NCBI GenBank assembly: GCA_002395225.1
Contig: DGWH01000005.1
Coordinates: forward strand, 23,349 to 85,553
Source: Christensenella sp. UBA4263
GTDB lineage: Bacteria; Bacillota; Clostridia; Christensenellales; Aristaeellaceae
Direction of reading: 5' to 3'
DNA length: 62,205 nt
Under the pieces are notes generated by a model that was not told the DNA's origin, searched no databases, and saw only the letters and a list, made by a program, of their open reading frames with translations. This document shows, piece after piece, positions 50,991 through 60,102 of this stretch. Positions within the stretch are counted from its first letter, which is position 1. Each line of letters starts with the position of its first letter. Position numbers and translations under genes: made by a program.

Positions 50991-51170
50991 GAAAGGCTCT
51001 GTCGCGCAGAGACAGAGTATCAAAGCTGGGCTAATTGCGCGGCAGCTCAGGCAAAAGACCAACACGAAAGACCCTGAAAGGAAAGGCCCTGTCGCGCAGA
51101 GACAGAGTATCAAAGCTGGGCTAATTGCGCGGCAGCTCAGGCAAAAGACCAACACGAAAGACCCTGAAAG
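50991..51170 (+). ncRNA. Dispersed RNA element in tandem, copies C1 and C2 (90-bp units)
   Basis: Two almost identical 90-bp units (50991-51080, 51081-51170) differ mainly at GGCTCTG versus GGCCCTG. Each: CTCTGTC-GCGCAGA-GACAGAG hairpin, AAAGCTGGGCTAATTGCGCG, GCAGCTCAGGCAAAAGACCA, ACACGAAAGACCCTGAAAGG. The end of C2 supplies AAAGGAG for the XRE gene. The region 50800-50990 holds no gene. Confidence 0.72.
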
Positions 51171-51184
51171 GAGTGTTCCGGAGG

Positions 51185-51496
51185 ATGAAAGGCATAAACG
51201 ACGGGCGGAAAAGACAGAAAATCAAGGCGTGCCGGCCATCGGAGAAAAGAGGAACGTCTGCGGAATTGCCGCAGACATCCGCCGGTGAGATGGTCATGCT
51301 CATCAGGCGGCAGATGAGGCTGTCGCAGGAAGGACTGGGGGAACTGTGCGGACTGTCCAGAACACAGGTCAGCCGCATCGAATGTGGGAAGAGCAGCCCC
51401 AGGTGCGGAACCATTCGGAAACTGGAGCGTGTGCTGAAGGTGGACCTGATGGAGCGGTTCGTTTCGGAGGAACTGAAAGAGGAAACGGAGGGATGA
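51185..51496 (+). CDS. XRE-family HTH regulator behind tandem RNA elements
   Basis: 103 residues: a basic N-terminal stretch (KGINDGRKRQKIKACRPSEK), then the helix-turn-helix (MLIRRQMRLSQEGLGELCGL, then SRTQVSRIECGKSSPRCGTI). ATG 51185 lies 11 bases after AAAGGAG at the end of element C2. Alternatively translation starts at 51290 (MVMLIRRQ), giving only the HTH. It is an obvious candidate regulator of the repeat-associated genes, though nothing in the sequence proves that. Confidence 0.78.
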   Translation: MKGINDGRKRQKIKACRPSEKRGTSAELPQTSAGEMVMLIRRQMRLSQEGLGELCGLSRTQVSRIECGKSSPRCGTIRKLERVLKVDLMERFVSEELKEETEG

Positions 51497-51514
51497 CCGG
51501 AACCCGGGGGCATG

Positions 51515-51543
51515 AAAAAAGCCGGGAGAGATGCTCTCCCGGC
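51515..51543 (-). terminator. Terminator of the SNF2 helicase gene
   Basis: On the minus strand GCCGGGAGAG, CAT, CTCTCCCGGC (perfect 10 bp) then six T (A run 51515-51520 on plus). Confidence 0.92.
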
Positions 51544-51578
51544 CTGGAATGAAAAAGGACAAAGGATTATTGCAGGGT

Positions 51579-54500
51579 TCAGCCGATCAGGTCCATCAGT
51601 TCTTCCTTGCTGAGGCTCATGAGAGAATTGCTCTGCCCGCTCATGATGGCCTCTGCCAAGTCGCGCTTGGCTTCCTGGAGCTGGATGATGCGCTCCTCAA
51701 TGGTATCGGCGGCGATCATCCGGATGACGGTGACCTGACGGGTCTGGCCGATGCGGTGGGCACGGTCAGTGGCCTGATTCTGCACGGCGATGTTCCACCA
51801 GGGGTCGTAGTGGATGACCACGTCGGCGCCGGTCAGATTAAGGCCGGTTCCGCCTGCCTTGAGGGAGATCAGGAAAACGGGAACGTCGCCGTTATTAAAG
51901 GCATTGACCAGACGGAGACGTTCCTGTTTGGGCGTGGCGCCGGTGATGGTGTAAAACGGGATGTTCCGGGCCTTGAGATCATCGGCGAGGAGACTGAGCA
52001 TGGAGGTGAACTGAGAGAAGAGCAGCATCCGGTGGCCGCCGTCGATGGCGCTTTCAATCAGGTCCATGCAGGCGATGCGCTTGGTGCTGGTTCCGTGATA
52101 GTTTTCAAAAATGAGGGACGGGTCGCAGCAGATCTGACGGAGCCGCGTGATTTCGGCCAGAATACGCATCTTATCCTCATTGCTGTCGGAGGAATCCTCC
52201 AGCATGAGCTTCATATGAACGACCTGTGCATCGTACAGTTTCCGCTGATCGGGTTCCATGACGGAACTGCGGGTTTCCTCCAGCTTCTCGGGCAGATCCT
52301 TGAGGACATCGCTCTTCTTTCTGCGAAGGATGAAGGGCTCGGTCATGCGGGAGAGACGGGCGGTGACATCCGGATCCTTGTATTTCATGATCGGGGTCTC
52401 AAACTCGGAGGCAAACTCGGAGGAAGTGTAGAGGAAGCCGGGCATGAGGAAGTCGAAGATGCTCCAGAGCTCGGAGAGACGGTTTTCAATCGGTGTGCCG
52501 GTCAGGGCAAAACGGTGATTTGCCTTGAGAATCCGGACGGATTTGGAGACGGCCGCATTCTGATTCTTGATATACTGCGCCTCATCCAGGATGGCCGCCG
52601 AGAAATAGAGTTTGTCGTACAGGGCAATGTCTCTGCGGAGCAGGTCATAGGAGGTAATGTAAAGGTCAGCGCAGTCGTTCCCGGTCTCGATGGCATCGAG
52701 GAGTTCCTTGCGGTGAGCCTGATTTCCATCCAGTGTCTGAACCCTCATGTCGGGGGTGAATTTCCGGCTCTCCTCCGCCCAGTTATAGACCAGCGAGGCA
52801 GGGCAGACGATCAGGGCGGGACGGGTTTCACCGGCGTCTTTCTGGGATTTCAGCCAGGACAGCATCTGGAGGGTTTTCCCGAGGCCCATTTCATCGGCGA
52901 GGATGCCGCCGAATCCATAGGCGGAAACGGTGGAGAGCCAGCGGAACCCGTACAGCTGATAGGAACGGAGCGTATTTTCAAGGGATTTCGGCGGCTCGAA
53001 AGAAGAATCCCGAATGGTCTGGAAGGAGCGGACGAGGGATTTGAATTCGCTGTCTCTGGAGGAGGCCAGCTCATCATGTGCCTCGAGCATTTTTTCCACA
53101 TAAAGCGCCCGGTATTTGGGAACGTGGACATCGCCTTTGAGCAGTTCCTCAAGCGTCAGGTTCATTCCGCTCAGGGCCTGGTCCAGATCCTCAAATTCCT
53201 GGGCATTCCGCAGGTCGATGAAATCGCCGGAATGCAGGCGGTGCCAGCGCTTTTTCGCCCGGTAACTGGACAGAATTTCAAGCAGTTCATCGGTGCTCAG
53301 GTCGGTGGTCTTAATGGAGAGATCCAGCAGATCACTTTCAAGGCTGACATTGAGGCTGGCATGAGGAACCTTGCGGAACTGAATGCGCCGGAAAGCATCG
53401 CTGCCGTTGACAGCGCCGAAGCGGGAAAGCATTGGCAGCGCTTCGGTTTTAATCCGGATCAGGCGATCATCGCCGGATTCACAGAAATGTTCCTGCAAAA
53501 CAGGATCTTTATCCGGGAAATACTTGGCGATATCGGCCAGAACACGGTCCTCCTGCCGGAAATCGTGTACAGGGGAATCGTTTGGAAAGCCCAGCAGAAA
53601 AGAGGGATTCTCCCCATAGACCACGCTGACTTTACAGGTAATCCGTTTTTCCGCCACGTCGACGTAAAAGGTAAATTCCGGCTCAGGGGGCAGGATGGGT
53701 TCAAGGTAGGAGGAGACCTCATCTTTCAGCTGGACCAGACCGGAGTCGCGAAGAGAGGGGAGAATCCGGTAGGAAAACTCCTGAAACTGTTTTTCACCGA
53801 TGACGCAGCTGAAGGTCCCGGTTCTGCCGGAAATATCAAGAAACGGCCGGAGGCTTTTGAAATCCTCCCCGGAAATCCGGGAAAAGACACGGTTGTCGAT
53901 CAGGTAGGAAGACGCTTCGCCCTGAATGAACTGCGGGATTTCACCGCGCATCTGGATGCCGATCAGCTTTTCGCCGGCTTTGAGGGGCGAAAGAGAGATG
54001 GAGGCCTTGGGCGCTTCGGAGGAGACGGCCAGGGAACGAATCTGATTGCGGGTTCCGAACTGGTCGGTTATGTTCGTGCCTTTCGCCAGATCATAGATCC
54101 GGTCAATATCCCGGCCTTTCATGAAGAAGGAATTCCCGGGAGAGAGTTCATTCGAATAATAATTGTAATAGGAGTTCTGTTCCTGCTCATCATTGAGCGC
54201 CTTGATGACTTTAACCCGGTCGCAGATCATCTCATACCAGGGCGCGCTCTTTTCCGTGAACGTCACTCTGGAAAAGTCGGGGGCACATTTCTTTCCCAGA
54301 GCATATACGTTCTGGTGTTCCACGGAGGAAACCAGATCGGAAAAATCCTTGACAAGCAGTCCTTTTTCGCCGTTTTCGGAGAGATCGAAGACGAGTTTCA
54401 GCTCATTGCCCCGCAAAAGGCGCGGCCTCAGATCAACGGTGGGCTGCAGGACCTTTTCGGTGGTCTCCTCCTCGTCGGAGACGGAATTGTCGATCAGTTC

Positions 54501-55424
54501 CTGCTGAACGGCACGGGAAAGAAGGGACATCAGCTGACCGGCCTTCGGATCGGTTTTATCGCCGGGATTGTTGTCAATCACATACTGCCTTGTCCAGATC
54601 CAGAGGGCCAGGGCATGATGACAGATGCGGGCCGGTTCAGGACGGTAATAATACCAGCCGTTGGAAGGCTTCAGGCGGCACTGTCCGCAGGTACATTCGA
54701 GTTCACGAAACTCTGTCTGTGTGAGGGCGATTTTGGTGATGCGGCCATCCTGCTGCCAGGTGGTGGAAATGAACTGCACATGATCCTTGTTGGTATAGAA
54801 ACTGAATTTAAAGGATTCGGAGTAGGCGGCAACGGCTTTCTCCGCGGCATCCGCGATGCTCATGGAACAGGCCAGGTTCGCATTTTTCATGAGTGGATCC
54901 ATCTGGAAGTAGACGGAGGCAGGCATCGGATCGTAAAAAACATCGAAATACTGATGGGCCGTGGAAATACTGCTGTAGGCCCGCATGGCCTCCCGCTTTT
55001 GTTTGCGTTTCTCGGCCTCAAACTTTTCCTTGACTTCCGGATCAACATCATAAGTGAAGGGGCCGTGCCGTTTTTCCCAGTAGAGCATCGCGGTGGCCAG
55101 ATGCCGGCAGCGGTTGCCCTTGATGCCGACGGCACAGTCACAGGAAAAGTATTTTGTAAAATCCGGATATTTGTCTTTTTCCTGACGGACCGTGTACCAG
55201 GATGGGAATCTCAGAAACTGTTCATAAGTGGTTGGGACGTTTCCGATGGTGACATTAAATCCGGTATCCGTTTTTGCCCGGATGCCGCTTCCGTCCGGAT
55301 TCTGTTCAAACTCAATGATCGAGCCTTTATCAAAGGATAAAATCGCCTGCCCCATAACGGTGTCACTGAAGTTGGAGCGCCAGTCCCATGTAACATAATT
55401 CTGCGTATTTTCGGTTTCTGCCAT
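51579..55424 (-). CDS. SWIM zinc-finger / SNF2-family helicase
   Basis: 1281 residues, Swi2/Snf2-type ATPase common in Firmicutes, thought to remodel DNA-protein or RNA polymerase complexes. The N-terminal SWIM zinc finger is CDCAVGIKGNRCRHLATAML (CxCx.CxH). A second Cys cluster CTCGQCRLK, a long middle domain (SNF2_assoc-like), then the helicase core follow: Walker A DEMGLGKTLQM, DEAQ box AILDEAQYIKN, TGTPIENRL, and in the second lobe RAHRIGQTRQV. ATG at 55424 follows GAGGAAAG; the ORF runs 20 codons further upstream without a binding site. Monocistronic, divergent from glnN. Confidence 0.93.
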   Translation of the reverse strand: MAETENTQNYVTWDWRSNFSDTVMGQAILSFDKGSIIEFEQNPDGSGIRAKTDTGFNVTIGNVPTTYEQFLRFPSWYTVRQEKDKYPDFTKYFSCDCAVGIKGNRCRHLATAMLYWEKRHGPFTYDVDPEVKEKFEAEKRKQKREAMRAYSSISTAHQYFDVFYDPMPASVYFQMDPLMKNANLACSMSIADAAEKAVAAYSESFKFSFYTNKDHVQFISTTWQQDGRITKIALTQTEFRELECTCGQCRLKPSNGWYYYRPEPARICHHALALWIWTRQYVIDNNPGDKTDPKAGQLMSLLSRAVQQELIDNSVSDEEETTEKVLQPTVDLRPRLLRGNELKLVFDLSENGEKGLLVKDFSDLVSSVEHQNVYALGKKCAPDFSRVTFTEKSAPWYEMICDRVKVIKALNDEQEQNSYYNYYSNELSPGNSFFMKGRDIDRIYDLAKGTNITDQFGTRNQIRSLAVSSEAPKASISLSPLKAGEKLIGIQMRGEIPQFIQGEASSYLIDNRVFSRISGEDFKSLRPFLDISGRTGTFSCVIGEKQFQEFSYRILPSLRDSGLVQLKDEVSSYLEPILPPEPEFTFYVDVAEKRITCKVSVVYGENPSFLLGFPNDSPVHDFRQEDRVLADIAKYFPDKDPVLQEHFCESGDDRLIRIKTEALPMLSRFGAVNGSDAFRRIQFRKVPHASLNVSLESDLLDLSIKTTDLSTDELLEILSSYRAKKRWHRLHSGDFIDLRNAQEFEDLDQALSGMNLTLEELLKGDVHVPKYRALYVEKMLEAHDELASSRDSEFKSLVRSFQTIRDSSFEPPKSLENTLRSYQLYGFRWLSTVSAYGFGGILADEMGLGKTLQMLSWLKSQKDAGETRPALIVCPASLVYNWAEESRKFTPDMRVQTLDGNQAHRKELLDAIETGNDCADLYITSYDLLRRDIALYDKLYFSAAILDEAQYIKNQNAAVSKSVRILKANHRFALTGTPIENRLSELWSIFDFLMPGFLYTSSEFASEFETPIMKYKDPDVTARLSRMTEPFILRRKKSDVLKDLPEKLEETRSSVMEPDQRKLYDAQVVHMKLMLEDSSDSNEDKMRILAEITRLRQICCDPSLIFENYHGTSTKRIACMDLIESAIDGGHRMLLFSQFTSMLSLLADDLKARNIPFYTITGATPKQERLRLVNAFNNGDVPVFLISLKAGGTGLNLTGADVVIHYDPWWNIAVQNQATDRAHRIGQTRQVTVIRMIAADTIEERIIQLQEAKRDLAEAIMSGQSNSLMSLSKEELMDLIG

Positions 55425-55614
55425 TAAACTTTCCTCACTGTCCGGTAAATTGTCCGCAGCCTGCTCTTTCCTGTCGGGTTTCACCGCGGCGGCTGTGCCG
55501 CCTGCTGCTTTTTTGAAACGATGGGGGAAAAGCCATGCTTCCGGATTTTAACGATTCAACGAGTATATCATTATCAGTCGGATTTTTAAAGATGGAGAGA
55601 GGCAAAACTTTATA

Positions 55615-55643
55615 TTGACGGAGCAGGTGGAAAAAGATACAAT
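55615..55643 (+). promoter_or_regulatory. glnN promoter
   Basis: TTGACG (55615-55620), a 17-base spacer, TACAAT (55638-55643); leader of about 35 bases. Confidence 0.75.
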
Positions 55644-55685
55644 TCCGCATATGTTTGGAACGCCAAGGATGAGGAGACTAAACGG

Positions 55686-57761
55686 ATGAGTAAAGTACCG
55701 GAACTGTTCGGATGTAATGTTTTCGGAGATTCCGCCATGCGGGAAAAGCTGCCCAGAGATGTGTATAAAGCACTCCGGCATACCATGCAGAACGGAACCG
55801 CCCTGGATCCGCAGATTGCGGACGCGGTTGCCAGCGCCATGAGGGACTGGGCGGTGGCGAAGGGAGCAACGCATTATACACACTGGTTTCAGCCGATGAC
55901 CGGCGTCACGGCCGAAAAGCATGATGCGTTTATCTCGCCCATCGGTGAGGGCAAGATTATTATGGAATTCTCCGGAAAGGAACTGATTAAGGGAGAACCG
56001 GATGCCTCGTCCTTTCCCTCCGGCGGACTGAGAGCGACCTTTGAGGCGCGCGGATATACCACCTGGGACCCGACCAGCTACGCGTTTATCAAGGATGACA
56101 CGCTGTGCATCCCCACGGCATTCTGTTCCTATACCGGGGATATCCTGGACAAGAAAACGCCGCTGCTCAGGAGCATGGAAGCGATTTCAAGGCAGGCGGT
56201 CCGCGTCCTTAAGCTGTTTGGAAAGCACGTGGAACGGGTTCTGACGACGGTAGGACCGGAGCAGGAATATTTCCTGATTTCGAAGGAGGACTATCAGAAA
56301 CGTCCGGATCTGATCCTGACGGGGCGGACCCTTTTCGGGGCAAAAGCGCCGAAGGGTCAGGAAATGGATGATCATTATTTCGGCTCCATTCGTCCCAAAG
56401 TCAAGCGGTTTATGAATGAACTGGACGAGGAACTGTGGAAGCTGGGCATTTACTCAAAGACCGAGCACAATGAGGCAGCGCCGGGACAGCATGAGATGGC
56501 GCCCATCTTCACCACCGCCAATCTGGCAACAGACCAGAATCAGCTGACCATGGAGATCATGCGCCGGGTGGCTAATCGCCACGGGCTGGTCTGTCTCCTG
56601 CATGAAAAACCCTTCGAGGGCGTGAACGGATCCGGCAAGCACAACAACTGGTCCATTGCCACGGACAGCGGGGAAAATCTGCTGGATCCCGGGAAAACGC
56701 CTATGGATAATGCGCAGTTTCTCTTTTTCCTGACGGCGGTCATCAAGGCGGTGGATGAGTATCAGGACCTGCTCAGAATCAGCGTGGCCAGCGCAGGAAA
56801 CGATCATCGTCTGGGGGGAAATGAGGCACCGCCGGCTATTGTTTCCATCTATGTGGGAGATGAACTGGATGCGGTCATTCGTTCCATCATTGATGGAACC
56901 AGCTATATCCAAAATGGGAAAACGACCATGGATATTGGTGTCACGACCCTGCCCCGGATTCCCAAGGATACCTCGGACCGCAACCGCACCAGTCCCTTTG
57001 CGTTCACCGGAAACAAATTCGAATTCCGGATGCCTGGTTCCTCCTTTAACATTGCCTGTGCCAATATCATGCTGAATTCAGCAGTTGCGGATGAGCTGAT
57101 GCAGTTTGCGGATGAACTTGAAAAGGCGGATGAATTTGAACCGGCGCTCAATCAGCTGATTCGGCGGGAGCTGACCGCCCACAGCCGGATTCTGTTCAAC
57201 GGAAACGGATACAGTGATGAATGGACGATTGAGGCGGCGCGGCGCGGTCTGCTGAACCTTCCTTCCACGCCCGAGGCGCTGCTCCGATACACTGACCGCA
57301 AAAATGTGGAGATGTTTGCCCGTCAGGGGGTCTATAACTATCAGGAAATGCAGTCCCGTCAGGACATCACCATGGAGGAATATGCCAAGACAATCCACAT
57401 TGAGGCACTGACCAGTCTTGATATGCTGGACAAGATGATTATTCCCGCCTGCATGGAGTACAGCGGGGAAATTGCCAAAGGGGTTGCGGCAAAAGTACAG
57501 ATTGGGATTGAGGCACTCAGCGAGAAACGGGCCATTGAGATGCTGACGGAAAAAACCGCCCAGCTGATGACGGCGCGGGATGATCTGGTGGAGGCGGTGG
57601 CCAGAGAACCGGCCGAACTGAATGCCCGCGGACTTTATCAGCATGAGGTGGTCATTCCGGCAATGGAACGCGCCAGGGCCATTGCAGATGATCTTGAGCA
57701 CCGGGTGGCAAAGAAATACTGGCCGATGCCTACCTATGCGGATCTGCTGTTTTACGTCTGA
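55686..57761 (+). CDS. glnN: Glutamine synthetase type III
   Basis: Makes glutamine from glutamate, ammonium and ATP as a large cytoplasmic oligomer. The 691 residues fit GSIII (about 700) rather than the 450-470 of GSI. Family marks: LFGCNVFGDSAMREKLP start, HYTHWFQPMTG, VGPEQEYFLI, HNEAAPGQHEMAPIF, LLHEKPFEGVNGSGKHNNWS (GSIII signature) and APPAIVSIYVG. No GlnR site or adjacent PII gene is visible. GAGGAGACT stands before ATG. Confidence 0.96.
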   Translation: MSKVPELFGCNVFGDSAMREKLPRDVYKALRHTMQNGTALDPQIADAVASAMRDWAVAKGATHYTHWFQPMTGVTAEKHDAFISPIGEGKIIMEFSGKELIKGEPDASSFPSGGLRATFEARGYTTWDPTSYAFIKDDTLCIPTAFCSYTGDILDKKTPLLRSMEAISRQAVRVLKLFGKHVERVLTTVGPEQEYFLISKEDYQKRPDLILTGRTLFGAKAPKGQEMDDHYFGSIRPKVKRFMNELDEELWKLGIYSKTEHNEAAPGQHEMAPIFTTANLATDQNQLTMEIMRRVANRHGLVCLLHEKPFEGVNGSGKHNNWSIATDSGENLLDPGKTPMDNAQFLFFLTAVIKAVDEYQDLLRISVASAGNDHRLGGNEAPPAIVSIYVGDELDAVIRSIIDGTSYIQNGKTTMDIGVTTLPRIPKDTSDRNRTSPFAFTGNKFEFRMPGSSFNIACANIMLNSAVADELMQFADELEKADEFEPALNQLIRRELTAHSRILFNGNGYSDEWTIEAARRGLLNLPSTPEALLRYTDRKNVEMFARQGVYNYQEMQSRQDITMEEYAKTIHIEALTSLDMLDKMIIPACMEYSGEIAKGVAAKVQIGIEALSEKRAIEMLTEKTAQLMTARDDLVEAVAREPAELNARGLYQHEVVIPAMERARAIADDLEHRVAKKYWPMPTYADLLFYV

Positions 57762-57797
57762 GCAGGACATGTGCCATACACAAGCAGGACCGCTCCG

Positions 57798-57848
57798 TCA
57801 TGAGCGGATCGGAATGCGTCAGGTTTGCTTCATCCGGTCCGCTCATGA
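57798..57848. repeat. 11-bp perfect inverted repeat between glnN and the DUF1015 gene
   Basis: TCATGAGCGGA (57798-57808) and TCCGCTCATGA (57838-57848); the first arm can alternatively pair with CCGCTC just before it. No T run. It could be a switching hairpin or a stabiliser; glnN and the next gene may be cotranscribed. Confidence 0.6.
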
Positions 57849-57880
57849 TGGCAGATGACCAAAGTTGAGGAGGAAAGTAG

Positions 57881-59110
57881 ATGCGATCATTCACTTCGGC
57901 CAATATCCTTTTGCCCAGGAACGTGGAGTTGGAAAAATGGGCCGTCATTGCCTGTGACCAGTTTACCTCCCAGCCGGAGTACTGGAACAGGGCGAAAGAG
58001 ATGGTGGGAACCTGTCCCTCAACGCTGTCTCTTATCTATCCAGAGGTGTGGCTGGGCTCAGGCCGGGAGCAGCGAATCCGGGATATCCACGAAAGCATGC
58101 GGAAAATGCTTGAAAACGGACTTTTCACCAGTTATGACGGCGTTTACGTGTACGTGGAGCGGACGCTGAAGGATGGTTCGGTGCGCCAGGGCGTTGTCGG
58201 CTGCATTGATCTGGAACGGTATGATTATCATCCCGAGTCGAAAGCGGCAATCCGGGCGACGGAGAAAACGGTCACGGAGCGCATCCCGCCCAGAATGGAG
58301 ATTCGCCGGGGGGCATTGCTTGAACTTTCCCACGTCCTGCTTCTGTGCAGTGATGAAAAGCGGCAGGTCATTGAACCGATGGCGGAACTGAAAAAGGAAG
58401 CGCCGTTGTATGATTTCGACCTCATGCAGGGAGGCGGGCATGTCTCCGGCTGGCTCTGTTCGGGAACTGCGGCAGCCCGTTTTGAAGCGGCCCTTGAGGC
58501 GTATGAACACCAGATGATGGAGCAGCAGGGCACGGCGGATTCAGCGCTGCTGTACGCCGTCGGGGATGGGAATCATTCCCTGGCGACGGCAAAGGAGTGC
58601 TATGAGGAAGAGAAGCGGCAAAATCCGGATCGCGATCCCAAAACGCTGCTTTCCCGCTATGCCATGGTGGAACTTGAGAATGTGTACAGCGAAGCGCTGC
58701 AGTTTGAACCCATTCACCGGCTGGTGAAAGGGACAGATGCCAAAGCAATCCTCAGGCAGCTTGAGGCACTGTGCGCACCGGATGGGACAGAGGTCAGATG
58801 GATGGCGGGGACGGAATCCGGAACCCTCAGACTGTCCTGTCAGGGAAAGCTGCCGGTTGCGGTTTTGCAGGATGCCCTTGACCGGATCCTTGAGGACTGT
58901 CCGGGCGAAATGGACTATATCCACGGAGAGGAGGCCCTGACCAGTCTGGCCGGGGCGGAAAATGCGGTCGGTTTTCTGCTGCCGGGGATGGACAAGGGGG
59001 AACTTTTCCCCGGAATCATTCACGGCGGTGTGCTGCCGAGGAAGACGTTTTCCATGGGCCATGCCGAGGAAAAGCGGTACTACCTTGAGGCAAGAAGAAT
59101 CCGTGAATGA
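57881..59110 (+). CDS. DUF1015-family protein
   Basis: 409 residues: ILLPRNVELEKWAVIACDQF near the start, RRGALLELSHVLLLCSDEKR, and a central YAVGDGNHSLATAKECYEEE segment, the HxxH/GNHS motif of DUF1015. The family is widespread in clostridia and often near serine metabolism genes; no reaction is firmly established. GAGGAGGAAAG before ATG 57881. Confidence 0.88.
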   Translation: MRSFTSANILLPRNVELEKWAVIACDQFTSQPEYWNRAKEMVGTCPSTLSLIYPEVWLGSGREQRIRDIHESMRKMLENGLFTSYDGVYVYVERTLKDGSVRQGVVGCIDLERYDYHPESKAAIRATEKTVTERIPPRMEIRRGALLELSHVLLLCSDEKRQVIEPMAELKKEAPLYDFDLMQGGGHVSGWLCSGTAAARFEAALEAYEHQMMEQQGTADSALLYAVGDGNHSLATAKECYEEEKRQNPDRDPKTLLSRYAMVELENVYSEALQFEPIHRLVKGTDAKAILRQLEALCAPDGTEVRWMAGTESGTLRLSCQGKLPVAVLQDALDRILEDCPGEMDYIHGEEALTSLAGAENAVGFLLPGMDKGELFPGIIHGGVLPRKTFSMGHAEEKRYYLEARRIRE

Positions 59111-59174
59111 GGCGGGAACCGGGGGCTGCGTCCCGGTGAGAATCCGGAGGGTCAAAAAAAGTTTTCGGACAGGA

Positions 59175-59202
59175 TTGACAACAATCGCTTTGGTGGTATA
59201 AT
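59175..59202 (+). promoter_or_regulatory. Promoter of the FMN riboswitch-ribU transcript
   Basis: TTGACA (59175-59180), a 16-base spacer, TATAAT (59197-59202); start near 59209. Confidence 0.85.
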
Positions 59203-59228
59203 GCGCATAACCGAATAATCCTTTGAAA

Positions 59229-59335
59229 GATCTTCAGGGCAGGGTGCAAGTCCCTACCGGCGGTAGAGCCCGCGAGCCGTATGGCTGATCCGGTGAGATT
59301 CCGGAGCCGACAGTATAGTCTGGATGGAAGAAGAG
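59229..59335 (+). promoter_or_regulatory. FMN riboswitch (RFN element)
   Basis: All conserved blocks of the RFN aptamer are present in order: ATCTTCAGGGCAGGGTGCAA, TCCCTACCGGCGGTAGAGCC, CGCGAGCC, TCCGGTGAGATTCCGGAGCC, GACAGTATAGTCTGGATGGA and AGAAGAG closing P1. It senses flavin mononucleotide and turns down the riboflavin transporter ribU when FMN is plentiful. Confidence 0.97.
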
Positions 59336-59356
59336 CTGTTCGCTTTGCGTGCAATG

Positions 59357-59386
59357 AACCCCTGAGAGCTCTGCTTTCAGGGGTTT
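59357..59386 (+). terminator. Expression-platform hairpin of the FMN riboswitch
   Basis: AACCCCTGA (59357-59365) pairs with TCAGGGGTT (59377-59385). AGAGCT at 59332-59337, next to P1, recurs at 59365-59370 inside this hairpin and is self-complementary, so it could compete for pairing as an antiterminator. The T run is short. Confidence 0.6.
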
Positions 59387-59487
59387 CGGAATATTAAGCC
59401 CGCAGGGCGATGAGAACGGGTCTGTTTCCGGCACTGAAAAGCGCTGGAGCCGGAGGACGGAGCCGGATTCTCGAAAGGAGTATTTCG

Positions 59488-60084
59488 ATGAACAAAAGCG
59501 CAAACGTACAGAGGGCAAACGATCGCATGGTATTTGTGATGACCAGGTGTGCAATCCTGGCCGCCATGGCCGTCATTCTCTACTACATTGAGATTCCGGT
59601 GGTCGCATTTTACAAGCTGGATCTCTCCTCGCTTCCGGCACTTCTGGCCGGGTTTGCCATGGGTCCCCTGGCCGGATTTGTCATTATCGTGGTGAAGAAT
59701 CTCATCCACATGCTGGGCAGCAGTACAGCCATGGTCGGCGAGCTGGCAGATATCCTGATGTCGGGGGTATTTGTGGTCGTGGCCAGTCTGATTTATAAGA
59801 ACAACAAGACCCTGAAAGGCGCCATTATGGCCATGGCACTGTCCGTCCTGGCCCTGATTGTGGCGGCTGCATTGGTGAACTATTTTGTGCTGATCCCGAC
59901 GTATCAGAAGCTGTTTGGCATGGATGTGACGGCGATCCTGGGGATGGTGGGCATCAGCGGCGTGGATTCGCTCGTGAAACTGGTGCTGATGGTCACCGCG
60001 CCCTTTAACCTTTTGAAAGGATGCGTGATCAGTGTGATTACGTTCCTGCTGTATAAGCGGCTTTCACCGTTTCTGCATCAATAA
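59488..60084 (+). CDS. ribU: Riboflavin ECF transporter substrate-binding subunit
   Basis: S component of an energy-coupling-factor importer, 198 residues, six helices. It shows the RibU pattern: IEIPVVAFYKLDLSSLPALL, GPLAGFVIIVVKNLIHML, then FNLLKGCVISVITFLLYKRL. It binds riboflavin outside and works with a shared EcfAA'T module encoded elsewhere. ATG 59488 follows AAAGGAG. Direct control by the FMN riboswitch supports the substrate. Confidence 0.95.
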   Translation: MNKSANVQRANDRMVFVMTRCAILAAMAVILYYIEIPVVAFYKLDLSSLPALLAGFAMGPLAGFVIIVVKNLIHMLGSSTAMVGELADILMSGVFVVVASLIYKNNKTLKGAIMAMALSVLALIVAAALVNYFVLIPTYQKLFGMDVTAILGMVGISGVDSLVKLVLMVTAPFNLLKGCVISVITFLLYKRLSPFLHQ

Positions 60085-60102
60085 TCCGGAGGAAATGCGC
60101 GT

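Noticed and set aside
27329..51170. Repeat element as a cyclic-di-GMP-I riboswitch, because CAAAGC...CCGGCTAAAGACC recalls part of the GEMM core and an EAL gene is nearby
   Set aside because: The GEMM hallmark segments (CACGCACAGGGCAAACC and the GGTAGCGGGGTTACCG arm) are absent in every copy.
50991..51170. Tandem repeats as a type III toxin-antitoxin RNA (ToxI-like)
   Set aside because: Units are 90 bp rather than about 35, no terminator separates them from the gene, and the downstream product is an HTH protein, not a ToxN-type nuclease.
51531..55340. A 1269-codon open frame on the plus strand
   Set aside because: It is the exact antisense of the SNF2 helicase gene, whose domains are unmistakable. 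The translation is low-complexity Gly/Asp/Leu/Ile without family signatures. High third-position GC keeps the opposite frame open by chance.
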